This document shows, one piece after another, positions 1-8,590 of a stretch of DNA of 64,000 bases (positions within the stretch are counted from its first letter, which is position 1; each line of letters opens with the position of its first letter). The DNA lies in assembly GCF_007558815.1 (NCBI RefSeq), contig NZ_VLTJ01000013.1, positions 1-64,000 of the forward strand, read 5' to 3'. The position numbers and the translations under genes are program-made. A model generated the notes under the pieces. It saw nothing but the letters and a program-made list of their open reading frames with translations, was not told the origin of the DNA and searched no databases. The stretch is from Verticiella sediminum (lineage in GTDB: Bacteria; Pseudomonadota; Gammaproteobacteria; Burkholderiales; Burkholderiaceae_B).

Positions 1-18
1 CCGCGGCGCAACAGGCAT
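1..18 (-). CDS. Possible start of the next gene of the operon (partial, runs off window)
   Basis: On the minus strand an ATG at 18 opens an unbroken frame to the window edge (first residues MPVAPR) and is preceded by GGGAGCGACTC, a plausible ribosome binding site. It would be the next gene after the GST in the same direction. Only six codons are visible, so the product cannot be named and the call may be wrong. Confidence 0.25.
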
Positions 19-53
19 GAGTCGCTCCCGCATGAAGCCGGGAGCTGCTGTGG

Positions 54-686
54 TCAGGCCGCGGGCGGTGCGGTGCGGCCGAACGCCGGCTCGTGGCGGG
101 CAAACGCATCGAGCCAGGCCACAAGGGCAGGGAATGCGGGACGCCAGGCGATGAGCTGGCGCTTGTCCAGAAAGCCCAGGGCGCAGGCGAGCGTGATCGT
201 CTCGGCGTTCGTGCGGTCGGGCGGCGGCGGCTCGTGCTCGAAGGCTGCCAGCGCGCGCAGGATCTTGCCGGTCTGGCGCTCGCGCCAGACGTCGGAGCGG
301 TGCGCGGGCTCGTGGTAGCGATCCTCGTAGATGAGTAGCGCGCCGGCGTCGATGATGCCGTCTGCCAGCCGGGTGCGGGTCAGCATGTCGATGCGCTCGG
401 CGCCGCGGGCGGGCAGCAGCGCCTCGCTGCGTGCGACGTCCTGGAGCAGTTCGAGGATCACGCTGCTGTCGTAGACGGGCGGGCCGGACTGCCGGAGCAG
501 GCACGGGTATTTTCCCAGCGGATTCTGCTCTTCGATCGGATCGGCGGGATCGGTCGGCTGCACGGGCCACATGGCCACTTGGTCCGTGAGCCCGAGGACG
601 TCGATGGCGATGCGTACTTTGCGCGCGAAGGGTGAGGTGAGCGTGCCGCGCAGCGTGTAAGGTGCGGCGGGTAAGGTCGTGGTCAT
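54..686 (-). CDS. Glutathione S-transferase family protein
   Basis: A 210-residue protein of the usual GST length. The N-terminal thioredoxin-like half has the SPFARKVRIA motif (residues 18-27), which places a Ser/Arg pair in the glutathione site. The YDSSVILELL segment near residue 73 matches the family's acidic-Ser glutathione-binding motif, and the C-terminal half is the all-alpha domain. GSTs conjugate or isomerise electrophilic compounds with glutathione in the cytosol. I chose the ATG at 686 (MTTTLPAAPY) because longer in-frame versions would run into the upstream SDR gene; the gap to that SDR is 13 nt. It is the last complete gene of the long minus-strand catabolic operon. A role in isomerising or detoxifying a pathway intermediate is inference. 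Confidence 0.85.
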   Translation of the reverse strand: MTTTLPAAPYTLRGTLTSPFARKVRIAIDVLGLTDQVAMWPVQPTDPADPIEEQNPLGKYPCLLRQSGPPVYDSSVILELLQDVARSEALLPARGAERIDMLTRTRLADGIIDAGALLIYEDRYHEPAHRSDVWRERQTGKILRALAAFEHEPPPPDRTNAETITLACALGFLDKRQLIAWRPAFPALVAWLDAFARHEPAFGRTAPPAA

Positions 687-699
687 GGCAGGCTCGCGT

Positions 700-1416
700 T
701 CAGTGGAAAGAGCGTCCGCCGTCGACGGCCAGCGCCGCGCCGGTGACATAGGACGATTCGGTGCTCGTCAGGAACAGGATCGCGCGTGCGATCTCGTCGG
801 GTTGCGCCATTCGACGCAGCGCGTAGTTGCCGACGTTGCCCTGCACGCCTTGAGCCATGGGGGTGTCCACCAGCCCCGGGCAGACCGTGTTGACGCGAAC
901 GCGGGGGGCCAGTTCCGCGGCAAGCGCGCGGCTCAGGTTGAGCAGACCGCCCTTGGAGGCGGCGTACGCGGAACGATTCGGCGCGTTGGGCAGCAGCGAC
1001 TGGCCCGAGCCCAGGTTCACCACCGAGGCGGACTCGGCTTTCAGCAGCCACGGCAGGGCAGCACGGATCACCAGGAAGGGGCCGGTCAGGTTGATCGCCA
1101 GGGAACGATGCCAATCCTCGATCGTGCCTTCCAGCAGGGAACCGCGGGTCTGGATGCCGGCCGAATTCACGATGCCGTCCAGGCCGCCCAACTGAGTGAC
1201 GGCTGCTTGCACGGCGCGCTCGACGGCGGCTTCGTCGCTGACGTCTGCCTCGATCGGGTGCCCGCCGGTCCGTTCGGCGACGTCGCGCAGCGCTGCCAGG
1301 TCGCGGTCGAGCAGGGCCAGGCACGCGCCCTCGCGCGCAAAGAGCAAGGCCGTCGCGCGGCCGATGCCGGAAGCAGCCCCGGTAATGAGGATTCGGCGTT
1401 GATCGAGTCGTTTCAT
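700..1416 (-). CDS. SDR-family NAD(P)-dependent oxidoreductase
   Basis: A 238-residue classical short-chain dehydrogenase. The Rossmann motif TGAASGIG is at residues 12-19, NSAG follows the fourth strand, and the catalytic YAASK sits near residue 150 with an upstream Ser in NLGSGQS. It should interconvert a hydroxyl and a carbonyl on a pathway intermediate in the cytosol. Its ATG overlaps the stop of the upstream Bug receptor gene by 4 nt, so the two are translationally coupled. The substrate is unknown. NAD(H) preference is suggested by Asp (LLDRD) after the second strand. Confidence 0.88.
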   Translation of the reverse strand: MKRLDQRRILITGAASGIGRATALLFAREGACLALLDRDLAALRDVAERTGGHPIEADVSDEAAVERAVQAAVTQLGGLDGIVNSAGIQTRGSLLEGTIEDWHRSLAINLTGPFLVIRAALPWLLKAESASVVNLGSGQSLLPNAPNRSAYAASKGGLLNLSRALAAELAPRVRVNTVCPGLVDTPMAQGVQGNVGNYALRRMAQPDEIARAILFLTSTESSYVTGAALAVDGGRSFH

Positions 1417-2474
1417 GGCTGTCCTGATTTGCGCGGCACGTTGGCGAGTTGGATGTGGGTTTCCCAGTCGATGATTTCCTGGTCGACGAAAGCGGTGAGT
1501 TCCCGAGGGGACATGATCATCGGGGTCATGGCCATCCTGAGCAGCTTCTCGCGAAAATCGGGTGTGTCGAGCACGCGGTTGATCTCCTGATTCAGGCGTT
1601 GGACGATCGCCTCGTCGGTGCCCGTGGGCGCGAAGAGGGCGGCCCAGGTGATGACCTGGACGTCGGGATGGCCCGCTTCGAGCGTCGTGGGCACCTGCGG
1701 CAGCAATGGATGGCGCTCGCTGGCGGTGACCGCCAGGGCTTTCATCCGGCCGGACGTCAGGAATGCCATCGACGAATACGGATCGCCGACGATGACGTCG
1801 ATCTGCCCGGCGACCAGGTCCTGCATGGCCTGGGGATTGCCGCGATACGGCACATTGATCATGTCGATGCCGGTCGAATGCTTGAGCAGTTCGCCGGCGA
1901 CCAGACTGGACGTATTGCCGCTGCCGTACGCCAAGGGCTTGTTGCTGGCCGCGCGCTGCCTGGCCACCGACACGAAGCCGGCGAGATCGTCGGCCGGGAA
2001 GTCCTCGCGCACCAGCACGGCCAACGGGATCTGGATCAGACCGGAGACGGCAGTGAAGTCCTTTTGCGGGTCGTAGGGAAGGTCGTCGTACAGCATGCGG
2101 TTGGCCGCATGTGCGGAATTCGTGCTCATGAACAGCGTGTAGCCGTCCGGCTTGGCGCGCTTGGCCTGCTGGGCGGCAATGATGCCGTCGGCGCCGGCCG
2201 GGTTTTCGATGATGACGGTCTGTCCCAGCGGTTCGCGCAGGGCGTCCGCGATCAGACGTGCCGCGCCATCGGTGGCGCTGCCGGCTGGGAACGGAACGAG
2301 CATGCGGATCGGGCGCCGCGGCCAGTCTTCGGCGGCCTGCGCCGCGGCAGGCGCCAAGATAGCCAGCGGCGCCGCGACGGCCAGGGCGGTGAGCGCGGCT
2401 ACTGCGCGGCGCAGCCCGGCGTGCGGGCGCTGGGGCGACCGCGGCCGCACAGCGATTCGATGCAGCGACATCAT
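1413..2474 (-). CDS. Bug-family tripartite tricarboxylate transporter substrate-binding protein
   Basis: 353 residues with an N-terminal signal (about residues 1-48, ending AAAQAAEDW), then the typical Bug start WPRRPIRMLVPFPAGSATD and the NPAGADG and PYDPQKDF motifs of TTT-family periplasmic receptors. Such proteins bind carboxylates in the periplasm and deliver them to a TctAB membrane pair or act as sensors. No TctA or TctB gene is visible in this window. GAGGAGACGAATGTC in front of the ATG at 2474 is a good ribosome binding site. It is the second Bug receptor in this operon (the other is at 5009-5974). The ligand is not deducible. Confidence 0.92.
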   Translation of the reverse strand: MMSLHRIAVRPRSPQRPHAGLRRAVAALTALAVAAPLAILAPAAAQAAEDWPRRPIRMLVPFPAGSATDGAARLIADALREPLGQTVIIENPAGADGIIAAQQAKRAKPDGYTLFMSTNSAHAANRMLYDDLPYDPQKDFTAVSGLIQIPLAVLVREDFPADDLAGFVSVARQRAASNKPLAYGSGNTSSLVAGELLKHSTGIDMINVPYRGNPQAMQDLVAGQIDVIVGDPYSSMAFLTSGRMKALAVTASERHPLLPQVPTTLEAGHPDVQVITWAALFAPTGTDEAIVQRLNQEINRVLDTPDFREKLLRMAMTPMIMSPRELTAFVDQEIIDWETHIQLANVPRKSGQP

Positions 2475-2526
2475 GACATTCGTCTCCTCGATTCGATATT
2501 GTTGGTTGGAGCGTCTCCCGCTGCGC

Positions 2527-3087
2527 TCAAGGCGGCGGCGGGCGGTGAAATTCCGGCCATTTCCGGCGCACGATGACGCGATCGGCGCGGTAGGCGTGAC
2601 AACTGTCGATCTTGCGCGGCCTGCCGGTCGGGTCCAGCGGTTCGGGGCGGTGCCGCGCCAGTTCGCTCAGGGTCTGGTTGGCGACGGTGGCCATGGGGCC
2701 AAGCAGTTCGCGCATGTGCGCGCAGGCGTGGGAATGGCGCACGCGCAGCGCGACTTCGCGCCGCCAGCCGCTAACCATGCGCACGCCGATGAGGCGGCGC
2801 AGCTCCTCGCCGCCGCCATGGCATTCCGGATACGGCACGGCGCTCGAGAAGCTCTGCACGTCGCGCACTTGCAGCATGTCGTCGAACACCAGGCGCACGC
2901 CCAGGTCGTGAGTGGGGTCGTGCGCGGGCACCGTGCGCCCGCCGCTGCGCGGCGTGAACACCTTCGGCTTGCGGTCCACCAGTTGCGCTTCCAGCTCGAA
3001 CAGGCCGTCTGCGCGCCGGAAGCCCCGGATGTCGATGCGGCGAAAGTGCAGCTCTTCCCGGGTGTCGTCGGCGAGCGTGCTTTTCAT
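2527..3087 (-). CDS. DUF2889 domain-containing protein
   Basis: 186 residues matching the DUF2889 pattern: an N-terminal RRIDIRGFRRADGLFELEAQLVD segment (about residues 14-36, quoted in part: RGFRRADGLFELEAQLVD), a middle HDLGVRLVFDD, and a C-terminal Cys/His-bearing CAHMRELLGP stretch. The family has no established biochemical function that I can state; it is often found within CoA-dependent catabolic clusters, as here. The ATG at 3087 is preceded by GAGGAAATCCAAG, a good ribosome binding site, and lies 11 nt after the crotonase stop. A longer reading frame exists upstream but is inside the crotonase gene. Confidence 0.8.
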   Translation of the reverse strand: MKSTLADDTREELHFRRIDIRGFRRADGLFELEAQLVDRKPKVFTPRSGGRTVPAHDPTHDLGVRLVFDDMLQVRDVQSFSSAVPYPECHGGGEELRRLIGVRMVSGWRREVALRVRHSHACAHMRELLGPMATVANQTLSELARHRPEPLDPTGRPRKIDSCHAYRADRVIVRRKWPEFHRPPPP

Positions 3088-3098
3088 CTTGGATTTCC

Positions 3099-3890
3099 TC
3101 AGCGGAACCGGGGAGGGCGCTTTTCCAGGAATGCGTCGACGGCCTCGGTGTGGTCGGGCGTTTTGTGGCAGATAGCCTGGTACACGGCCGACAGTTCGAG
3201 CGCGCTGTCCAGCCGAGTATGCAGGCTCTCGCGCAGCAGGCGCTTGGTCAGGCGCAGGGCATGCGCGGGATTGCGCACGATGCGCTCGGCAAGGCCGCGC
3301 GCTGTCGCCATCAGTTCTTCGCCCGGGACCACGCGGGAGACGAGATTCCACTCGAGCGCCTGGCCTGCATCGATGCTGTCGCCGGTGAAGGCCAGCTCGG
3401 AAGCCCGAGCCAGGCCGATGACGCGCGGCAGCAGCCAGGCTCCGCCGTCGCCGGGAATGATGCCCAGACGCACGAAGCTCTCAGCGAACGTGGCGGTGCC
3501 TGCCGCGACGCGCAGGTCGCACATGCAGGCCAGATCCAGGCCGGCGCCGATGGCGTGGCCGTTGATGGCGGCGATCACCGGGACTTCCAGGTTGAACAGG
3601 GCCAGGGTCAGGCGCTGGATGCCCCGCCGGTAATCGTCCCGGATGTCCATTTCCGAGACCTCGGGCGACGCCTGGCGACGCATGTCGCGGATGTTGCCGC
3701 CAGCGCAGAACGACGGCCCCGCACCCGTCAGGATGACGCAGCGCACACTCCTGTCGCCGTGGATGCGTTCGATGGCGGCGAGGAGCTCGGGAATGGCCGA
3801 GTTGCCGGTCAGCGGATTGCGCTGTTCGGGCTGGTTCATGGTGAGGGTCGCGATCGGACCCTCTTGTTCGTACAGAAGAAAATCGGGCAT
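3099..3890 (-). CDS. Crotonase-superfamily protein (enoyl-CoA hydratase/isomerase-like)
   Basis: 263 residues with the crotonase fold: the CoA/oxyanion segment GAGPSFCAGGNIRDM (about 57-71) and the second oxyanion stretch NGHAIGAGLDLACMCD (110-125). The two catalytic glutamates of classical hydratases are not conserved: by motif alignment the first is Asp119 and the second is Phe139. Asp148 occurs in IIPGDGG, reminiscent of PaaG-type isomerases. It is therefore a CoA-thioester enzyme of the crotonase family but not safely a hydratase; isomerase, hydrolase or lyase activity is possible. It lies between the zinc alcohol dehydrogenase and the DUF2889 gene in the operon. Confidence 0.85.
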   Translation of the reverse strand: MPDFLLYEQEGPIATLTMNQPEQRNPLTGNSAIPELLAAIERIHGDRSVRCVILTGAGPSFCAGGNIRDMRRQASPEVSEMDIRDDYRRGIQRLTLALFNLEVPVIAAINGHAIGAGLDLACMCDLRVAAGTATFAESFVRLGIIPGDGGAWLLPRVIGLARASELAFTGDSIDAGQALEWNLVSRVVPGEELMATARGLAERIVRNPAHALRLTKRLLRESLHTRLDSALELSAVYQAICHKTPDHTEAVDAFLEKRPPRFR

Positions 3891-3899
3891 GGAGAGGTC

Positions 3900-4940
3900 T
3901 CAGAGCGTGCTGTTGTCGATCACGAAGCGATAGCGCACGTCGCCAGCGAGCAGGCGTTCGTAGGCTTCGTCTATACGGTCCGCCGCGATCAGTTCGATCT
4001 CGGCGCGAATGCCGTGCTCGGCGCAGAAGTCGAGCATTTCCTGGGTTTCGGCCAGGCCGCCGCTGCGCGTGCCGGCGATCGAGCGCCGATTGGTGAGCAG
4101 CGAGACCGAGGGAACGGCTAGCGGCTGGCTGGCGGCGGCCAGTTGGACGAACACGCCGTCGCGGGCGAGCAATCCGAGATAGCGGTCCATATCCAGCGTG
4201 GCCGGCACGGTCGAGATGATCAGGTCGAGACGATTGGCCAAGGGCGCCAGCGCCTCGGCCGACGTGGTGACGACGAATTCGCTGGCGCCCAGGCGCAGCG
4301 CGTCGTCGCGCTTGGTGTCGTCAAGCTCGAGGACGGTGACTTCGGCGCCCATGGCACGGGCCATCTGGATACCGACGTGACCGAGGCCGCCCAGGCCAAT
4401 GACGGCCACGCGCGAGCCGGGGCCCGCCTTCCAGTGCCGCAGCGGGGAATACATGGTGATGCCGGCGCACAGCAGCGGCGCCGCGTTCTCCAGCGGGATG
4501 GTGTCCGGCACCCGGACGACGAAGCGTTCGTCGACGACGATCTGCTCGCTGTAGCCGCCGTGCGTCGGCTCGCCATGGCGATCCAGCGAGTTGTACGTCA
4601 GCGTGCGATGGCCGCTGCAGTACTGCTCCAGCCCGGCCAGGCAGTTGGCGCATCCCCCGCAGGAATCCACCATGTTGCCGACGCCTGCACGGTCGCCCAC
4701 CCTGAAGCGGGTGACGTGCGAACCGATCTCGATGACCTTGCCCGCCATTTCGTGCCCGGGCACCAGCGGGTAGCGGGTGCTGCCGCGCAGGCTGTGGGCG
4801 TGCTCCACGTCGGAATGGCAGATGCCGGCGAAGGCGATGGCGATCACCACGTCGCTCGGACCCGGCGCGCGCCGGGGGATGAGCGTCGAGATGAAGGGTT
4901 GCCTCGGGCCGCAGGTGCAGCGGGCTTTGACGGCTTTCAT
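3900..4940 (-). CDS. Zinc-dependent alcohol dehydrogenase (MDR, cinnamyl-alcohol type)
   Basis: 346 residues. Catalytic zinc ligands are in GICHSDVEHA and VPGHEMAGKV. The structural zinc loop is CGGCANCLAGLEQYC, and the Rossmann motif is GLGGLGHVGIQMA. The layout is that of the CAD/YahK subgroup of medium-chain dehydrogenases, which reduce aldehydes or oxidise primary alcohols with NADP(H) in the cytosol. With the aldehyde dehydrogenase encoded upstream in the same operon it could carry an alcohol to an acid. It ends 9 nt before the crotonase ATG. Confidence 0.9.
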   Translation of the reverse strand: MKAVKARCTCGPRQPFISTLIPRRAPGPSDVVIAIAFAGICHSDVEHAHSLRGSTRYPLVPGHEMAGKVIEIGSHVTRFRVGDRAGVGNMVDSCGGCANCLAGLEQYCSGHRTLTYNSLDRHGEPTHGGYSEQIVVDERFVVRVPDTIPLENAAPLLCAGITMYSPLRHWKAGPGSRVAVIGLGGLGHVGIQMARAMGAEVTVLELDDTKRDDALRLGASEFVVTTSAEALAPLANRLDLIISTVPATLDMDRYLGLLARDGVFVQLAAASQPLAVPSVSLLTNRRSIAGTRSGGLAETQEMLDFCAEHGIRAEIELIAADRIDEAYERLLAGDVRYRFVIDNSTL

Positions 4941-5008
4941 GAATGTCGCGGTTCCATCGGCACGCTCGCAGGCCGCCGCGTCGGCGGTCCGCAGGCATGC
5001 GGTTGCGG

Positions 5009-5974
5009 CTACTGGGGCTCGATGTTGGCGGCGCGCGCCAATGTCACGTACTTGGCGATCTCGGCCGCGGTGAAGTCGCGCAGTTCATCGGGATTCAGAT
5101 GCAGGGCGGTGGTGCCGCTTTGCGCCATCTTCGCGGCGAGTTCGGCGTCGTTCAGCGCCTCCTGGACGGCCTGGCTGAAGCGCTGGACGAAATCCGCCTG
5201 CAATCCTTTGGGGCCGACGAAGGCGTTCCAGGAGGGGAAGTCGAAGCCCGGCAGCGTCTCCGAAATCGCGGGCCACTCGGGGGTGGTCGGATTGCGCTCC
5301 AGCGAGGTCACGGCCAACGCCTTCAGGTTGCCGCCGCGCACCTGGGCCAGGGCGTTGCCGGGATCCGTGAAGGTCGCGTCCAGCACCCCGCCGATGACGT
5401 CGTTGAGCGTCGCCGGGGTGCCGCGGTAGGGAATGTTGACCAGGGACACCCCGGCCATGGCGTTGATGGTCGCGATCTGCAGTTGGACGATGGACGTCGA
5501 GGCGCCCACGTTGAGCTTGCCGGGATGGGCTTTCGCATGGGCGAGAAAGTCCTGGAAAGTCTGCACCGGCGAGTCCTGGCGCACCATCAGCACATGGTTG
5601 GTCAGGCTCGCGCCGGCGATCGGCGTCATGTCCGTGGCGGGGTCGTAGGGCAGATTCTTGATGAAGGCGACGTTCGCGGCCAGCGGGGACAGCGAACCGC
5701 ACATCAGCGTGTGGCCGTCGGGCGCGGCGCGCAACAGCTCCATGGTGCCGATGGTGCCGTTCGCACCCTCGCGGTTCTCGACGATGATCGGCTGCCCGAG
5801 GGTCTGGCTGACCAGCACCGTGATGGCGCGGGCGACGAAGTCGTTCGAGCTGCCGGCCGGCAGCGGCACGATGACGCGGATCGGCCGGTTGGCGCGGAGC
5901 ACGCGCGGTGCCGCGAGAACGGCAGGCCCGGCGAGGACGGCGCCCACGGCTTTGAGGAATGATCGCTTGTTCAA
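5009..5974 (-). CDS. Bug-family TTT substrate-binding protein (TTG start)
   Basis: 321 residues. After an N-terminal signal with a Tat-like KRSFLKAVG core (residues 3-11) the mature protein begins near RANRPIRVIVPLPAGSSND, followed by VENREGANGTIGT and NLPYDPATD, the Bug/TTT receptor signature. The start codon is TTG: the frame opens TTG AAC AAG at 5974, with AGGAGACATAC directly in front giving a strong ribosome binding site at correct spacing. It should bind a carboxylate in the periplasm. It sits between the alcohol and aldehyde dehydrogenase genes, so its ligand is probably the substrate of this operon (inference). Confidence 0.9.
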   Translation of the reverse strand: MNKRSFLKAVGAVLAGPAVLAAPRVLRANRPIRVIVPLPAGSSNDFVARAITVLVSQTLGQPIIVENREGANGTIGTMELLRAAPDGHTLMCGSLSPLAANVAFIKNLPYDPATDMTPIAGASLTNHVLMVRQDSPVQTFQDFLAHAKAHPGKLNVGASTSIVQLQIATINAMAGVSLVNIPYRGTPATLNDVIGGVLDATFTDPGNALAQVRGGNLKALAVTSLERNPTTPEWPAISETLPGFDFPSWNAFVGPKGLQADFVQRFSQAVQEALNDAELAAKMAQSGTTALHLNPDELRDFTAAEIAKYVTLARAANIEPQ

Positions 5975-6013
5975 GTATGTCTCCTGCTTATTGTTGCCGC
6001 TGCATGGCGAGCT

Positions 6014-7438
6014 TCATCCCATCACGGACTTGTATTCGAGGAATTCCTCGATGCCGAAACGGCCCCATTCGCGGCCCACGCCGGACAGCTTGAACCCGCC
6101 ATGCGTGCCGCGCTTGTTCAGCGGGGCACCGTTGATGCGTACCCGGCCGACGCGCAGTTGCGCGGCCACGGCCCGCGCGCGCACCGGGTCGGCGGACCAG
6201 ACGCCCGCGGCCAGCCCGTACACCGAGTCGTTGGCGATGCGGATGGCGTCGGCCTCGTCCTCGAAAGGGATCACGATGAGCACCGGGCCGAAGATTTCCT
6301 CGCGGGCCAGACGGCTCTGGTTGGTGCCGGTGAAGATGGTGGGACGGACCCACCAGCCGCGTTCGAGCCCGGCCGGCGGTTCGAGCCCGCCCGTGAGCAG
6401 GCGCAGGCCTTCTTCCTGTCCGGCCTGGATGTAGCCGCGTACGCGATCGCGCGCAGCCGCAGTGGAGACCGGGCCGAGCGTGGTCGCGGGGTCGAAGGGG
6501 TCGCCCTGGATGAAGGACTCCGCCTTGCGCACCGCCAGTGCTTCGGCTTGCCCGAGGCGCGCGCGCGGCACGAGCATGCGTGTCAGGCCACCGCAGACCT
6601 GCCCGGCGTTGCGGAACGCATCCTCGATCCCATCGGCGACGGCGCGGGTCAGATCAGCGTCCTCGAGGATGATGTTGGCGGACTTGCCGCCCAGTTCCAG
6701 ATGGACTCGCTTGATCGAGCCGGCCGCCACTTCCATGACGCGGCGCCCGGCGCGTACCGAGCCGGTCAGCGACACCATATCGATGAGCGGGTGTGCGGCG
6801 ATGGCTTCGCCCACTTCCGGACCGGTGCCGCAGACGAGGTTGAAGACGCCCGGCGGCAGACCGGCTTCGCGGCACAGCTCGGCAAAGAGGAAGGCGGTGA
6901 GCGGCGCAACTTCGGAGGGCTTGAGCACGACGGTGCAGCCTGCCGCGATGGCCGCGCCGGCCTTGGATATCACGGAGCGCAAAGGTGCGTTCCAGGCGGT
7001 GATGGCACCGACGACCCCGGCGGGTTCCCGGCACACCACGGTGTTGCCGACATCCTCCTGCCACCGGATCTCGGCGAGGCACTCGGCGATGATGTCGAGT
7101 TCCTCGACGGCGCCGGCGGTCTGTGAGCGCGTCACGGCAGAGATCGGGTAGCCCAGCTCGAGCACCACGCTGCGGGTGACGTCCTCGGCGCGGGCTTGCA
7201 CCGCGCGGGCCAGACGGGTGAATATCGCGGCGCGTTCCTCGATCGAGGTGCGGGACCATCCCTCGAAAGCGCGTACCGCGGCCTCGACCGCCCGGTCCAC
7301 ATCCTGCGGCGTGCCGCGCGGCACGGTGGCCAGTATTTCCTCGGTCGCCGGGTTGATGACGTTCAAGGTGTCTTTGCCTGCGGATGGCACCCATTGGCCA
7401 TCGATGAAAATGCTGTCGTGTCGAATCATTGGAATCAC
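6014..7438 (-). CDS. NAD(P)-dependent aldehyde dehydrogenase
   Basis: 474 residues, normal for the ALDH superfamily. Hallmarks are the catalytic Glu in LELGGKSANI (about residue 250) and the catalytic Cys in NAGQVCGGLTRM (about 284), with NPATEEIL near the N terminus and a C-terminal SGVGREWGRFGIEEF. It oxidises an aldehyde to the acid in the cytosol. The first ATG (7438) overlaps the stop of the upstream Fe-ADH-like gene by 4 nt; a second ATG four codons in (7426) is an alternative start. It probably acts after one of the two alcohol dehydrogenases of the operon. Confidence 0.92.
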   Translation of the reverse strand: MIPMIRHDSIFIDGQWVPSAGKDTLNVINPATEEILATVPRGTPQDVDRAVEAAVRAFEGWSRTSIEERAAIFTRLARAVQARAEDVTRSVVLELGYPISAVTRSQTAGAVEELDIIAECLAEIRWQEDVGNTVVCREPAGVVGAITAWNAPLRSVISKAGAAIAAGCTVVLKPSEVAPLTAFLFAELCREAGLPPGVFNLVCGTGPEVGEAIAAHPLIDMVSLTGSVRAGRRVMEVAAGSIKRVHLELGGKSANIILEDADLTRAVADGIEDAFRNAGQVCGGLTRMLVPRARLGQAEALAVRKAESFIQGDPFDPATTLGPVSTAAARDRVRGYIQAGQEEGLRLLTGGLEPPAGLERGWWVRPTIFTGTNQSRLAREEIFGPVLIVIPFEDEADAIRIANDSVYGLAAGVWSADPVRARAVAAQLRVGRVRINGAPLNKRGTHGGFKLSGVGREWGRFGIEEFLEYKSVMG

Positions 7439-8589
7439 CAGGCTTGTGTGAGGATTTGCTCGAGCTCGTCGGCGTGCTGGACGCGGCGCGGATTGCCCTT
7501 GAGGAACCAGTCTTGCATCGACAGCCGTGCGATCTCCGGCAGGTCGTCGCGCGGCACGCCCAGCTCGCGCAGCCGGTCGGGCAGTCCCAGCGCGGCGAAG
7601 ATCGTCGCGAGCCTGGCGATCGTCTCGCCGGCGTCGCCCGTCCCGAGGGCGGCGCCGACCCTATCCATGCCCGCGCTGGCCGCGTCGGCGTTGAAGCGCA
7701 GCACATGGGGCAGCACGACGGCGTTCACCGTGCCGTTCTCCTGGCCATAGCGGGCGCCGATGGCATGGCCCAGCACGGTGGTGATGCCGGCGGCCGTATG
7801 GTCGGTGCCCTGCCCACACAGGATCGCGGCCAGCACCAGTTGACCGCGCACGGCCGCATCGTCCGCGCGCGCGGCCTGCGGCAGGTTTTGCGCCAGCAGC
7901 CGCAGCGCGTGCATCAGCGCTCCGTGCGCCAACGCATCCTGCGAGCGGGAGGTCAGGCCTTCGATCGCCATCGACAAGGTGTTGATGCTGGCGGTAGCCA
8001 CCAGGCCGCGCGGTGCCGACAGGATCATCTCGGGGTCGATGAACACCGATTGCGCGCGGGTCTTGGGATCGAACATCGCCAGCCGCTGGCCGCTCGCGGG
8101 GTCGAACACCGCGCTGCCGGCCTTGACGGTGGCCGTGGTCGGCGTGGTCGGCACGATGAACTGCGGCAGCTTGGGTGCCGACAGCTTGGGGCTGCGCAGG
8201 CTGCCGTCGGCCTCGGTCACGGTGCACAGCTCGGATACCGGCTTGCCCTCGGCCGCCAGGATGCTGGCCGCGCGGGCCGTCACGATGGCCGAGCCACCGC
8301 CCACGGCGATCACGGCATCGGCCTGGAGGCGGCGCAGCAGCGCCGCAGCATCCTCGACCGAGGCAACCGGGCTGTGGCCCAGCACCTCGCCGTAGATGCC
8401 GGCGCAGCGCTCACCGAGCGCCGCACGCACGCGCTCGATGAGCGCTCCCTTGGCCAGCCAGTCCCCGCAGACGACGACAGCCCGCCGGCTCTTGATGCGA
8501 TCGAGCTCCCGGCCCAGGTTCGCGAGGCTGTCGGGGCCGTGGAACAGGCGCAGCGGTGGCGTGATGTGCTGGAAGTTCTGCATGTCCAT
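7435..8589 (-). CDS. Fe-ADH-superfamily protein with all metal-ligand positions substituted
   Basis: 384 residues with the iron-containing alcohol dehydrogenase/maleylacetate reductase fold: nucleotide-binding AVGGGSAIVTAR (about 95-106), IVPTTPTTA (145-153) and LGHAIGARYG near 273-282. By motif alignment to FucO-type enzymes the four metal ligands (Asp, His, His, His) correspond here to Asn203, Met207, Thr271 and Asn285. The Asp that normally follows GGGS is Val103. The protein is full length and in frame, so it is not decayed, but it should not hold iron or zinc in the usual way. Start MDMQNF at 8589 lies 1 nt after the ligase stop; an ATG at 8583 is possible. Activity is unknown. Confidence 0.82.
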   Translation of the reverse strand: MDMQNFQHITPPLRLFHGPDSLANLGRELDRIKSRRAVVVCGDWLAKGALIERVRAALGERCAGIYGEVLGHSPVASVEDAAALLRRLQADAVIAVGGGSAIVTARAASILAAEGKPVSELCTVTEADGSLRSPKLSAPKLPQFIVPTTPTTATVKAGSAVFDPASGQRLAMFDPKTRAQSVFIDPEMILSAPRGLVATASINTLSMAIEGLTSRSQDALAHGALMHALRLLAQNLPQAARADDAAVRGQLVLAAILCGQGTDHTAAGITTVLGHAIGARYGQENGTVNAVVLPHVLRFNADAASAGMDRVGAALGTGDAGETIARLATIFAALGLPDRLRELGVPRDDLPEIARLSMQDWFLKGNPRRVQHADELEQILTQAW

Positions 8590-8590
8590 C

